Positions 8,627 through 17,027 of a stretch of DNA of 64,000 nt are shown here, one piece after another. The notes below the pieces were generated by a model. That model ran no database searches, was not told the DNA's origin, and worked only from the letters and a program-made list of their open reading frames with translations. Every line of letters begins with the position of its first letter. Position 1 is the stretch's first letter. Source of the stretch: Paenibacillus ottowii (GTDB lineage: Bacteria > Bacillota > Bacilli > Paenibacillales > Paenibacillaceae); contig NZ_VIJZ01000007.1 of assembly GCF_006874425.1 (NCBI RefSeq), forward strand, positions 62,001 through 126,000, in the 5' to 3' direction. The position numbers and the translations under genes are program-made.

Positions 8627-9577
8627 ATGAATGGTCTGGAGAGAGTAGGGAAATTTGTAGGTGGAACCTTTTCCATCTGGGTACTTTTGTTTGCATGTTT
8701 GGGATTTTTCTTTCCTACGGCGTTTACAGGGTTGAAAGGATTCATACAGCTATTTCTGGGCATTGTCATGTTCGGAATGGGACTAACTTTATCTGCTGAT
8801 GATTTTCGTGAAGTATTCCGGCGTCCAGTGGATGTGGCTATAGGGGTGGTCGGGCACTATCTGATCATGCCGTTTCTCGCTTTTGTATTGGCATTAGTAT
8901 TGCAGCTTCCGCCCGATATTGCGGTGGGTGTCATTTTGGTTGGCTGCTGCCCGAGTGGAACTGCATCCAACGTAATGACGCTCTTATCCAAAGGCGATGT
9001 GGCGCTTGGGGTATCGATTGCCTCAGTGTCGACGCTGATTGCTCCACTGGCGACTCCGGCGATGATTAGTCTGCTTGCCGGGCGCTGGATGAATATTGAT
9101 GCGAAGTCGCTGATCATGGATATTCTCATCGTGGTTATAGTCCCTATTGTGCTGGGTGTAATCGTCAAATCGCTATTCCGCAAACAGGCGGAAGCGAGTG
9201 TCAAGGCGCTGCCGCTCATTTCAACATTGGCAATTGTACTCATTGTGGCTATTGTGGTTGCAGGCAGCAAAGGTAAAATTTTGGAGACAGGCCCGATTAT
9301 TTTTGCTGTGGTTATTTTGCATAACGGTATCGGCTTTCTGCTCGGATATTGGTTTGCCAAGCTGTTTGGCATGAATCTTTCCAAACGTAAAGCCGTTACG
9401 TTGGAAACGGGAATGCAGAATTCCGGGCTGGGCGCTGCGTTGGCAGCCGCTCATTTTAATCCGATTGCTGCTGTACCAAGTGCGATTTTTAGCGTGTGGC
9501 ATAATATTTCCGGCTCGTTGCTGGCGACCTGGTTTTCCCGCCGGGAGGAGAAAGATAGCATGGCCGGAAGCAAATAA
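8627..9577 (+). CDS. Bile acid:sodium symporter (BASS) family transporter
   Basis: A 316-residue membrane protein with nine to ten hydrophobic helices, full length for bacterial BASS carriers such as YocS and PanS. The family hallmark is clear around residues 103-125: GVILVGCCPSGTASNVMTLL, which belongs to the substrate and sodium binding core crossover region. A second crossover motif, ETGMQNSGLGAALA, follows near residue 262. BASS proteins use the sodium gradient to import organic anions; the substrate here cannot be told from sequence, and bile acid itself is unlikely in a soil bacterium (pantothenate precursors or keto acids are known for relatives). The ATG has AAGGAGA upstream. An unusual structured leader precedes it. 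Confidence 0.9.
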   Translation: MNGLERVGKFVGGTFSIWVLLFACLGFFFPTAFTGLKGFIQLFLGIVMFGMGLTLSADDFREVFRRPVDVAIGVVGHYLIMPFLAFVLALVLQLPPDIAVGVILVGCCPSGTASNVMTLLSKGDVALGVSIASVSTLIAPLATPAMISLLAGRWMNIDAKSLIMDILIVVIVPIVLGVIVKSLFRKQAEASVKALPLISTLAIVLIVAIVVAGSKGKILETGPIIFAVVILHNGIGFLLGYWFAKLFGMNLSKRKAVTLETGMQNSGLGAALAAAHFNPIAAVPSAIFSVWHNISGSLLATWFSRREEKDSMAGSK

Positions 9578-9655
9578 ACGAGGGTCAATGATTTGTGACA
9601 AGGGGTTAAAGTTCAGGTTTTTCGGAAAGTTTAAGGGAGATCAGAAAGGATAGAT

Positions 9656-9701
9656 TTGACTTTACAGGGGCGGATCATTATACTGTGGTTATTACAACCA
9701 C
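9656..9701 (+). promoter_or_regulatory. Sigma-A promoter with overlapping dyad before the flavin oxidoreductase gene
   Basis: TTGACT (9656-9661) and TATACT (9679-9684) are separated by exactly 17 bases. Immediately downstream, at the expected transcription start, GTGGTT (9685-9690) and AACCAC (9696-9701) form an inverted repeat with a five-base spacer, a plausible repressor operator. The leader to the ATG at 9828 is about 135 bases. Confidence 0.7.
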
Positions 9702-9827
9702 TGTATTTAAGTAAGCAACGGGAGATAGGCTTTGTCATGGAAGGAAAATGACGTCAAATTCGTATTTGCTTCATGCTCAACAGCCCTATATAAACTGATC
9801 TGACTTAAACTGAAGGAGAGAGACCGA

Positions 9828-10952
9828 ATGAACCCGAAATATAATCCTTTATTTGAAGCATTTACTCTGCCATCCGGTGTTACATTGAAGAACCGTATTA
9901 CGATGGCCCCTATGACTAACTTTGCCTCCCACGAAAATGGCGAAGTCAGTGACGAGGAACTGGCATACTACCGTGAACGCTCTGGGGGTGTAGGCGCGGT
10001 TATTACCGCTTGTGTGTATGTAACTCCAGATGGCAAAGGATTTGTTAACGAGTTTGGTGCGGACAAGGATGAAATGATTCCTAGCCTGCGTCGTCTGGCC
10101 GATACGATTCATCAGGAGGGCGCGAAAGCGATCCTGCAAATATATCATGGTGGACGTCTGTGTCCACCGGATCAGATTCCAGACGGACAACCGATTAGTG
10201 CAAGCGCAGTGGCTGAGGAAAAAGAAGGCGCACCTGTGCCGCGTGAAATGACATCTGACGATATCCACCGCGTTATCCGCGCCTATGGCGAAGCAACTCG
10301 CCGCGCGATTGAAGCAGGCTATGATGGTGTGGAACTTCACGGAGCGAACGGCTACCTGGTACAGCAGTTCTTTTCCCCGCATTCCAACATTCGTACTGAT
10401 GAATGGGGAGGAAGCCTTGAGAAACGCTTGACCTTTCCGCTGGCGATTGTTCACGAAGTGAAGAAAGTGATCGCGGAGCATGCGAAGCGTCCATTCATTT
10501 TCGGTTACCGTTTGTCCCCTGAGGAAGGACACACGCCAGGCATCACACTGGATGATACGATGGTGCTTGTTGACCGTCTGGCCGATGAAGGGCTGGATTA
10601 CCTGCACATTTCCGTAAATCATTTCTTTGGCGGTTCGTTCCGTGACCGCAGTGACGAACGGTCACGTACGGTTCTCATCCATGAGAAGGTAGGGAACCGT
10701 GTGCCAGTCATGGGGGTTGGTTCGCTGAATACTCCGGATGAGGCGCTCGCAGCATTGGAGACAGGTGTACCGCTTGTTTCACTGGGACGTCCGCTGTTGA
10801 TGGAGCCGCAATGGGTTCAGAAGGTGCAAAACGGCACTGAAGATACTATTCGCACGACATTGTCCAAGCAAGCTCAACAGGAGCTGGTCATTCCTGATTA
10901 TTTGTGGGGTGCACTGACGACCATCCCTGGCTGGATGCCTGTTACGGACTAA
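9828..10952 (+). CDS. Old yellow enzyme family NAD(P)H:flavin oxidoreductase
   Basis: A 374-residue FMN-dependent reductase of the OYE family. It starts with the typical KNRITMAPMTNFAS segment, contains the substrate-side motif GVELHGANGYLVQQFFSP at about residues 167-184 (with the usual downstream DEWGGSLEKR), and ends with the FMN phosphate-binding strand region (MGVGSLN... SLGRPLL). Members reduce activated C=C bonds, quinones or nitro compounds in the cytoplasm. It has a single barrel and lacks the C-terminal NADPH domain of 2,4-dienoyl-CoA reductase, so it is a short OYE. GAAGGAGA precedes the ATG. It is flanked by its own promoter and terminator, so it is monocistronic. The dyad over its start site suggests induction, perhaps by electrophiles, but this is inference. 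Confidence 0.9.
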   Translation: MNPKYNPLFEAFTLPSGVTLKNRITMAPMTNFASHENGEVSDEELAYYRERSGGVGAVITACVYVTPDGKGFVNEFGADKDEMIPSLRRLADTIHQEGAKAILQIYHGGRLCPPDQIPDGQPISASAVAEEKEGAPVPREMTSDDIHRVIRAYGEATRRAIEAGYDGVELHGANGYLVQQFFSPHSNIRTDEWGGSLEKRLTFPLAIVHEVKKVIAEHAKRPFIFGYRLSPEEGHTPGITLDDTMVLVDRLADEGLDYLHISVNHFFGGSFRDRSDERSRTVLIHEKVGNRVPVMGVGSLNTPDEALAALETGVPLVSLGRPLLMEPQWVQKVQNGTEDTIRTTLSKQAQQELVIPDYLWGALTTIPGWMPVTD

Positions 10953-10964
10953 ATTTTGAATAAT

Positions 10965-11002
10965 AATACCCTAGGCTGCGTTCATGCGCCTAGGGTATTT
11001 TC
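10965..11002 (+). terminator. Rho-independent terminator after the flavin oxidoreductase
   Basis: A perfect 12-base stem, AATACCCTAGGC / GCCTAGGGTATT, with an 11-base loop, followed by TTCTT. Confidence 0.9.
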
Positions 11003-11061
11003 TTGTCTCATAACCGTGATTTGCAATTATATAGGAATAACATAGAAAGAAGGTAATAATA

Positions 11062-11649
11062 ATGTTCCATGAAACGAATGGTGTGATTTCGATGAGGTCC
11101 ACCCATCCGGGGTTACAGATTCGATTGTTACAAGTAAGTGATGCTGAACGTTTATTGGAGATCAGACGTGAAAATTTTGATTTCTTCAAGCCGTACGAGC
11201 CAGAACGACCTGAAATTTACTTTACGCTGGAAGAACAGGCGCGCCTGATTTCCAACGGCTTAGAAGCGGCACAAGCCGGACAGGGATATATGTTTGGACT
11301 CTTTTTAACGGAAAATAATAAACTGATTGGCAGAATGGAGCTGTCAGGTGTTGCCAGAGGTCCTTTCCAAAATGCCAATCTGGGCTACCTCGTAGATCCT
11401 GCATATCATGGACAAGGCCATGCTACCTCCGCAGTGAAGGATATTGTACACTATGCCTTGAATGAGTTGGAATTACACCGTATTCAAGCTGGAGTCATGC
11501 CAAGAAATAAGCCCTCCCATCGCGTGATGGACAAGGCGGGATTTCGCCGCGAAGGGCTGGCTCTCAACTATTTAAAGATTAATGGTGTGTGGGAAGATCA
11601 TGTGTTATATGCGATGACGGCTGAGGATTTGCAGAATGGCGCCTTCTGA
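11062..11649 (+). CDS. GNAT family N-acetyltransferase, RimJ/RimL-like
   Basis: A 195-residue GCN5-related acetyltransferase. The order of segments matches the RimJ/RimL/SpeG-like branch: IRLLQVSDAERLLEIRREN at the start, the LIGRMELSG strand, then the acetyl-CoA loop of motif A (GYLVDPAYHGQGHATSAVKD, with the Q/H-G-Q-G-H-A loop at about 115-120), and a C-terminal FRREGLALNYLKINGVWEDH segment characteristic of this branch. In known members the substrates are ribosomal protein N-termini or small amines; the specific one here is unknown. The ATG at 11062 has GAAGG eight bases upstream; a second in-frame ATG at 11092 is possible. Its last 71 bases overlap the convergent response regulator gene. 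Confidence 0.85.
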   Translation: MFHETNGVISMRSTHPGLQIRLLQVSDAERLLEIRRENFDFFKPYEPERPEIYFTLEEQARLISNGLEAAQAGQGYMFGLFLTENNKLIGRMELSGVARGPFQNANLGYLVDPAYHGQGHATSAVKDIVHYALNELELHRIQAGVMPRNKPSHRVMDKAGFRREGLALNYLKINGVWEDHVLYAMTAEDLQNGAF

Positions 11650-13231
11650 ATTCGCCAGGCGTGACTCCCTCAAGCTTTTTGAACACCTTGCCAAAGTATT
11701 TCTCGTCCTGATAACCGACCATACCAGCAATATGATGAAGCCGCAGCTTATCATTCAGCAGTAACAGCTTTGCCTTGCCCATCCGGATCTGACACAAATA
11801 ATCGGATAGATTAACCCCGTACTCCTGCTTGAATTTACGAGAAATATATTCTCGGCTAAGATAAAAGCGGCTTGCTATATCCTGTAGAGAAATGTCCTCG
11901 TCATAGTGAGCATCCAGATAGCGAGCAATATCACGGATCGTCGGATTGTTTGGGTTATGGCTTGGTGTAAGTGCCTGACCGGCTGCCAGTAATCGATTTT
12001 CGATCTGTTTTTTCCATAAAGGTGGGGAAAGCAAACCGCGGCTATCGACCGGCAAGGCAGGAATAGTGCTCGACTCATCTGTCAGTTCCTCGCCTTCGGT
12101 ATCTCCAGGTCTGTCATTCAGCCAGCGAGCCAGCATCCAATCCAGCTCTTGATTCCAGCCGGCTAGCTGCTCTGCTGTAACCGAAGGCAGTACGGCTACA
12201 GCTTGCATCCAGCTGCCTACCGCCATAGATACGCGACTGGCATTACAGCTGAGTGCGCTAAGCCGGAGTTCCTCTTCCATTTCAGACAACTGGGGGAGAC
12301 GAACGGTCTGCCGGGCCGGAGAACTTTCGTGCATCCAGTCAGTGTTCTGCAACATATCCCGTTTCCAGAGCGCTTGCCGTGCTTCTTGGTAGGCTGTGGC
12401 TGCCCCTGCGGGAAAGGTTTCGAAAGAACCAACTCCAATGTGCATGTAGCACCGCAGCGCCGTTCTGATCCCTGCGTGAATGTCCTGCAAGAGCGCTGGC
12501 CAACGAGCCGGCTCGCCCCAATACAGCAGGATAATTTCGTCCGTACGCTCCAGATGACGGAATGCAACTCCGGTCTGAGAGGTGCCCAGAAATTCGTTGC
12601 AGATGTTAATGAGGGAAAAGCCTAAGAGCGCGCGGCGCGTTTTGTATTTATCCAGGATATCGGCGTCCAGCTGAGTGGTGCTCATCACTGCCGCATTGCA
12701 GACTTGGATAGCTGGCGGGAGACGCAGCTCCTCACGTAAAGGCGTGATGGAGAGCGATGTACCGGAAATGAGCTCGGTCAGGAGTTTATCAGCATAGTGC
12801 GGTCTCATTCGATTGACCTCTATAGCCTGCATGGCCTGCCTGTTCCGGTCCTGCTCCGCTGTTCTCCAAGCTTGAGTAGCTTTACTAACTGCCTCATTAA
12901 TCTCTACCGGATCTACGGGCTTAAGAATATAGTCCATGCCTCCTCGGCGAATGGCCTGTCGAACCAACTCAAAATCATCATATCCACTGACCACCACGAC
13001 TCTGGTGGAAGGGGAATTCGCTTGAATCCACTCCATCAAGGCTACTCCATCCTTCCCGGGCATTCGCATATCAGTGAGTACCACGGGTGGGGAAAGTGCG
13101 GTAATGACCTCAATCGCCTGATCGCCCGATTCAGCCTCAACCACCTCGGTCACTCCGTAAGCTTCCCAATGTACAAGCATCCGAATGGCGTGACGTACAT
13201 GCTTTTCATCATCCACAATCAGGACTTTCAT
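11579..13231 (-). CDS. YesN-type response regulator with AraC-family DNA-binding domain
   Basis: A 550-residue response regulator, the partner of the kinase encoded just upstream. The receiver domain occupies residues 1-120 with DDE acidic pocket residues, the phospho-acceptor Asp in VVLTDMRMPG (about 55) and Lys in YILKPVD (about 105). A long middle region of unknown fold follows, and an AraC-type double helix-turn-helix ends the protein (IRDIARYLDAHYDEDISLQD ... FKKLEGVTPGEFRRRHS). Such proteins activate nearby sugar transporter operons, here most likely the divergent ABC genes at 15262-18323. The ATG at 13231 has GGGAG upstream; the frame is open further but the upstream extension would run into the kinase gene. 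Its 3' end overlaps the convergent acetyltransferase gene by 71 bases. Confidence 0.92.
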   Translation of the reverse strand: MKVLIVDDEKHVRHAIRMLVHWEAYGVTEVVEAESGDQAIEVITALSPPVVLTDMRMPGKDGVALMEWIQANSPSTRVVVVSGYDDFELVRQAIRRGGMDYILKPVDPVEINEAVSKATQAWRTAEQDRNRQAMQAIEVNRMRPHYADKLLTELISGTSLSITPLREELRLPPAIQVCNAAVMSTTQLDADILDKYKTRRALLGFSLINICNEFLGTSQTGVAFRHLERTDEIILLYWGEPARWPALLQDIHAGIRTALRCYMHIGVGSFETFPAGAATAYQEARQALWKRDMLQNTDWMHESSPARQTVRLPQLSEMEEELRLSALSCNASRVSMAVGSWMQAVAVLPSVTAEQLAGWNQELDWMLARWLNDRPGDTEGEELTDESSTIPALPVDSRGLLSPPLWKKQIENRLLAAGQALTPSHNPNNPTIRDIARYLDAHYDEDISLQDIASRFYLSREYISRKFKQEYGVNLSDYLCQIRMGKAKLLLLNDKLRLHHIAGMVGYQDEKYFGKVFKKLEGVTPGEFRRRHSANPQPSSHITHDLPTHH

Positions 13232-13238
13232 TGACAGA

Positions 13239-15053
13239 TCACTCTCCCTTAATATGAATTTCTGTAAGCGGTTCGGTGCAAATTTCAAGTGTAAAACGAA
13301 CGCCATGAGGTACAATATTGTCTACACACAAGGTATTAGAACCATCTTCCGAGTGAAGTTGGATACGTAATAGAACATTACGAAGGCCGATGGAGTTCTG
13401 TTCGCTGGTGTCTGATTCTTCATGGGCTTTCAGCGGACGTTTCAGCATTTGCTGAAGCTGCTCCAACTCAGTTGGTGGAATCGATGCGCCGTTATTTTCC
13501 ACTTCTATTTTTACAATACCTTCCCGGATTCGGCTGCCTGTAATGCGAATCTGACCGGGCCCCAGCCGGGGATCGGCACCGTGTTTAAAGTAGTTTTCCA
13601 CCAACGGCTGGAGGATCATCTTAGGCACCCGCTCATTCAGTACTTCATCATCCCACTGATAGGTTACTTCTAATTGCTCACCGAAGCGTTCCTTTTGCAA
13701 ATCAAGATACTGTTTTACATGCTCAGCTTCTTCCTTGAGTGTAACAACCGTATGGTCTCGCATGTTATAGCGCAGCATTTTGGCAAGGGAGGAGAGCAGA
13801 GAATAAATGCGCGGCACCTCATGCTGTAGAGCCAGTGTTCCAATAGACTGTAGCGTATTATATAAAAAATGAGGATTAATCTGTGCCTGAAGCGCTTTCA
13901 ACTGGTTCGTCTTGTTAGCCAGTTCGAGCTTGTATTCCTGCAAAATGAGGTTATTGATGGTATCCATCATCTGTCTGAAGCGACGCGACAGAACTCCAAT
14001 CTCATCGTTGCCCATGGCTCGGATGTCTACATCTAACTGACCGGACTGAATCTGGGTAATGTAGCGAGTCAGCCGCTTAATAGGTTCCGTAATTTTTATC
14101 GAAATCCATAGCGTGGCGACAATAACGAGCAGCAACGCTGCGCCCGTAATGACCGCATTGATCTGGGTCAGTTGGGTAGCCCGCAAATAAAGCGTCCGAT
14201 GAGGGATTTTCTTGACGAGCGTCCAGCCTGACAGGTTGGCATCCAGTTTGCCATATACGTGCAGGGCTGTGTCATCCTCAATTACACCGTGCTCGCCTTC
14301 TTTAGAAATTCGATTGAGCAGGTCAGATTCCTCCCAGTGTGTTCCTATGGTGGATTCTTTTCCGCTATATATGATCGTCCCGTTCCGATCGATTAAAAAT
14401 AACTCCTCTGTATCCGCATCATACAATTGACGGCAAATACTGCGCAGCGGCTCCAGATCCACATCTATAGCCAGTACCCCAAGTGTCTCTGAAGAAGGAA
14501 TGTTCCGAATCGCCCGGTGGAGTGTAAATACCCGCCGCTTAGTATCGTGCTCCGCATAGGAAACCGCTGAAAAGCCGTACAAATGCTTTATGTGCGAGGG
14601 TTGAATGAACAGCCCGGAAGGACCGTAATGAACAGAGCCAGTGAAGGGAGCCAGCCTGAATTCCCGCAGAGGGACCGTGCTGGTAATCAGCGTAGATTGC
14701 CCGGCCTCGAACGAATGCAAATACACCTGGTCAATGCCTGAGGAAGCATTCATCATGGTTTGCAGCGTGGTATAAATCTCGGCGACGGCCCGGTAATCAT
14801 CCGGAATTTTAGCCAGGTTGCGCAGAAAATGCGGGTCATTATAGACTCCGATCGATGCGCGATTTAACCCCTGTAAATAGTTATCCAGATTCGTAATTCC
14901 CTGAAAAATAAGCCGTTCATTTTCCTGGGTGGCCTGCTCCCGCAAGGATTGCTTGGTGAGAATGAAGGTCATGGTCATTGAAAGCAGCAGTGGAAGGGTG
15001 ACTGCAATGAGTAGAAACCAGATTAGGCGAGAACGAATGCTATGAAATTTCAT
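13239..15053 (-). CDS. YesM-type sensor histidine kinase
   Basis: A 604-residue membrane kinase. An N-terminal helix (about 10-32) and a second near 295-315 flank an extracellular sensor domain of the Cache type; a HAMP domain follows (ITEPIKRLTRYITQIQSG), then the His_kinase motif with the phospho-acceptor in QINPHFLYNTLQSI (about 395) and an HATPase_c domain with PLVENYFKHG. This is the LytS/YesM class, whose members usually sense a carbohydrate or its binding protein and act through an AraC-type regulator. The regulator gene starts seven bases after this one ends, so they are cotranscribed. The ATG lies back to back with the ABC transporter operon, about 210 bases from its first start codon. 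Confidence 0.93.
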   Translation of the reverse strand: MKFHSIRSRLIWFLLIAVTLPLLLSMTMTFILTKQSLREQATQENERLIFQGITNLDNYLQGLNRASIGVYNDPHFLRNLAKIPDDYRAVAEIYTTLQTMMNASSGIDQVYLHSFEAGQSTLITSTVPLREFRLAPFTGSVHYGPSGLFIQPSHIKHLYGFSAVSYAEHDTKRRVFTLHRAIRNIPSSETLGVLAIDVDLEPLRSICRQLYDADTEELFLIDRNGTIIYSGKESTIGTHWEESDLLNRISKEGEHGVIEDDTALHVYGKLDANLSGWTLVKKIPHRTLYLRATQLTQINAVITGAALLLVIVATLWISIKITEPIKRLTRYITQIQSGQLDVDIRAMGNDEIGVLSRRFRQMMDTINNLILQEYKLELANKTNQLKALQAQINPHFLYNTLQSIGTLALQHEVPRIYSLLSSLAKMLRYNMRDHTVVTLKEEAEHVKQYLDLQKERFGEQLEVTYQWDDEVLNERVPKMILQPLVENYFKHGADPRLGPGQIRITGSRIREGIVKIEVENNGASIPPTELEQLQQMLKRPLKAHEESDTSEQNSIGLRNVLLRIQLHSEDGSNTLCVDNIVPHGVRFTLEICTEPLTEIHIKGE

Positions 15054-15261
15054 GAAGGTAGCTCCTTTCAGAATTCAAGGCAAAGCAGAGGTCAATATTT
15101 TCCCCCTTAATGGTTCACGATCTTGCGTGTTCTCCAGAGCGCTAATTCGACATAATGAACATGTGAATTGCATATCCATACGGGTTCAGCGTCCACACTG
15201 CTTTCAAGGATGCCGTAGGGGAGCGTTCCAGACACCAAAGACTACAAAGGGGGGGATCGGT

Positions 15262-16143
15262 TTGAATCGTGCCAAGTCGTCGCAATGGCTCCAACAATGG
15301 ATTTTTGTAGGGCCGTCGACGTTATTTTTCGTTATCATTATTGTAATCCCTTTCATGCTAGGAATGTACTATTCTTTTACGGAGTGGAACGGGGTAGCCA
15401 ATCAGGCCAAGTGGGTTGGGCTGGATAATTTCAGTCACATCTTATTTAACGACGACAAATTCGGGACAGCGTTCTGGTTTACCGTCCGTTTTACGGTGAT
15501 TGGAGTGGTAGCTGCCAATATTTTTGGTTTTCTGCTAGCGTATTTTCTAACCAAGCCGCTAAAAACAAAAAATGTACTTCGAACTATTTTTTTCATGCCT
15601 AATGTGATCGGAGGTCTGTTGCTCGGGTTTATCTGGCAGTTTATTTTCGTCAAGGGATTTGCTGCGATCGGAGAGAGCACGGGGTTGTCCTTCTTCAACC
15701 TGCCCTGGCTGGGAGATGAGATTACGGCCTTCTGGGGCATTGTGATCGTGTTTATCTGGCAAACAGCAGGATATTTAATGGTGATTTATATCTCTTCCCT
15801 AACCAATGTGCCCCGGGATATGCTGGAGGCAGCCGAGATTGACGGAGCGAGCCGAATGCAAATCTTGCGGTCGATTATATTGCCTTTGATCATGCCCGCC
15901 ATTACGGTATGTCTCTTCCTGGCGATATCGTGGTCGTTTAAAATGTTCGATCTCAATTTGTCCTTGACCAAGGGCGGTCCCTTTGGTTCTACAGAGTCAG
16001 TGGCACTCAATATATACAATGAAGCGTTTGTCAATAATCGTTATGGGCTGGGGACGGCTAAAGCACTTATTTTCTTCATTATTGTTGCACTTGTTACGAG
16101 CCTTCAGGTACGCCTGACGAAAAGCCGGGAGGTGGAATCGTAA
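15262..16143 (+). CDS. Sugar ABC transporter permease, MalF/UgpA type
   Basis: A 293-residue inner-membrane permease with six predicted helices. The EAA loop that contacts the ATPase is clear: EAAEIDGASRMQILRSIILP at about residues 190-209. The N-terminal region (WIFVGPSTLFFVIIIVIPF) is typical of the carbohydrate uptake 1 family. TTG 15262 is chosen as start because AAGGGGGGG lies about 6 bases upstream; the frame is open to 15052 but the extra 70 residues look unlike a permease. The next permease begins at the base after this stop codon. No ATPase gene is in the window, as is usual for such operons, which share an MsmX-like ATPase encoded elsewhere. Confidence 0.92.
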   Translation: MNRAKSSQWLQQWIFVGPSTLFFVIIIVIPFMLGMYYSFTEWNGVANQAKWVGLDNFSHILFNDDKFGTAFWFTVRFTVIGVVAANIFGFLLAYFLTKPLKTKNVLRTIFFMPNVIGGLLLGFIWQFIFVKGFAAIGESTGLSFFNLPWLGDEITAFWGIVIVFIWQTAGYLMVIYISSLTNVPRDMLEAAEIDGASRMQILRSIILPLIMPAITVCLFLAISWSFKMFDLNLSLTKGGPFGSTESVALNIYNEAFVNNRYGLGTAKALIFFIIVALVTSLQVRLTKSREVES

Positions 16144-16980
16144 ATGGAAACAAGCAATCGCTACCGTATTGGAACATGGGCGACCGAATTGGTGATGATT
16201 CTCGTAGCATTGTTATTCCTCGTCCCGTTTTACTTTTTGTTCGTGAATTCGGTCAAAAGCTTTGGTGACCTGCTGACCGATTCTGCAGCCTGGCCACAAG
16301 CTTTTGTATGGAGCAACTATGCTAGAGCCTGGAGCATCACACGTTTTCCTGAAGCGTTGTGGAACTCACTCGTAGTTACGGTGGTCAGCAATCTGCTGCT
16401 GGTACTGATTAGCTCAATGGCTGCCTACCGAATGGTTCGGCGTCCAACACGCTACAATCGTGTGCTGTTCAGCCTGTTCGTGGCTGCGATGGTCATTCCT
16501 TTCCAATCGGTGATGATTCCTTTGGTTAAGGTTGTAAGCACGCTGGATTTAATGAACAGTATTAGTGGTCTCGTGATCTGTTATCTGGGATTCGGGGCTC
16601 CTATGTCGATCTTTCTCTTTCACGGATTCGTCAAAGGTGTGCCGGTTGAGGTGGAAGAAGCAGCTACAGTGGACGGTTGCACGCCTTACGGGGTGTTTTT
16701 CCGGATTGTCTATCCGTTGATGCTGCCTATGATGGTAACGGTTATTATTTTGAATACACTCTGGATCTGGAATGATTATCTACTGCCTTCTCTGGTACTG
16801 CAAAAAGCTGAATTGCGCACCATTCCGATTGCAACCTATGCCTTTTTCGGACAATATACGAAGCAGTGGGATCTGGCTTTACCTGCTCTGGTACTCGGCA
16901 TCCTGCCAGTCATCGCATTCTTTCTGGCTATGCAAAAATATATTATACAAGGGATTATGGCAGGTTCGGTTAAAGGTTGA
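16144..16980 (+). CDS. Sugar ABC transporter permease, MalG/UgpE type
   Basis: A 278-residue permease with six predicted helices and the EAA loop EEAATVDGCTPYGVFFRIVY (about residues 172-191). It pairs with the permease just upstream to form the channel of a carbohydrate importer. The ATG follows the previous TAA without any gap, and GGGAGGTGG within the end of the previous gene acts as ribosome site, so the two are translationally linked. The final residues (IQGIMAGSVKG) are the usual C-terminus of this family. Its stop codon overlaps an upstream in-frame ATG of the binding-protein frame, but the real start of that gene lies 48 bases further on. Confidence 0.93.
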   Translation: METSNRYRIGTWATELVMILVALLFLVPFYFLFVNSVKSFGDLLTDSAAWPQAFVWSNYARAWSITRFPEALWNSLVVTVVSNLLLVLISSMAAYRMVRRPTRYNRVLFSLFVAAMVIPFQSVMIPLVKVVSTLDLMNSISGLVICYLGFGAPMSIFLFHGFVKGVPVEVEEAATVDGCTPYGVFFRIVYPLMLPMMVTVIILNTLWIWNDYLLPSLVLQKAELRTIPIATYAFFGQYTKQWDLALPALVLGILPVIAFFLAMQKYIIQGIMAGSVKG

Positions 16981-17027
16981 GTGTTGAGTATGGTGCTATG
17001 AAACCTAGAATAGAAAGGAACATCAAA

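Noticed and set aside
9849..10622. A 257-codon open frame on the minus strand
   Set aside because: Antisense to the old-yellow-enzyme gene; composition typical of a shadow frame.
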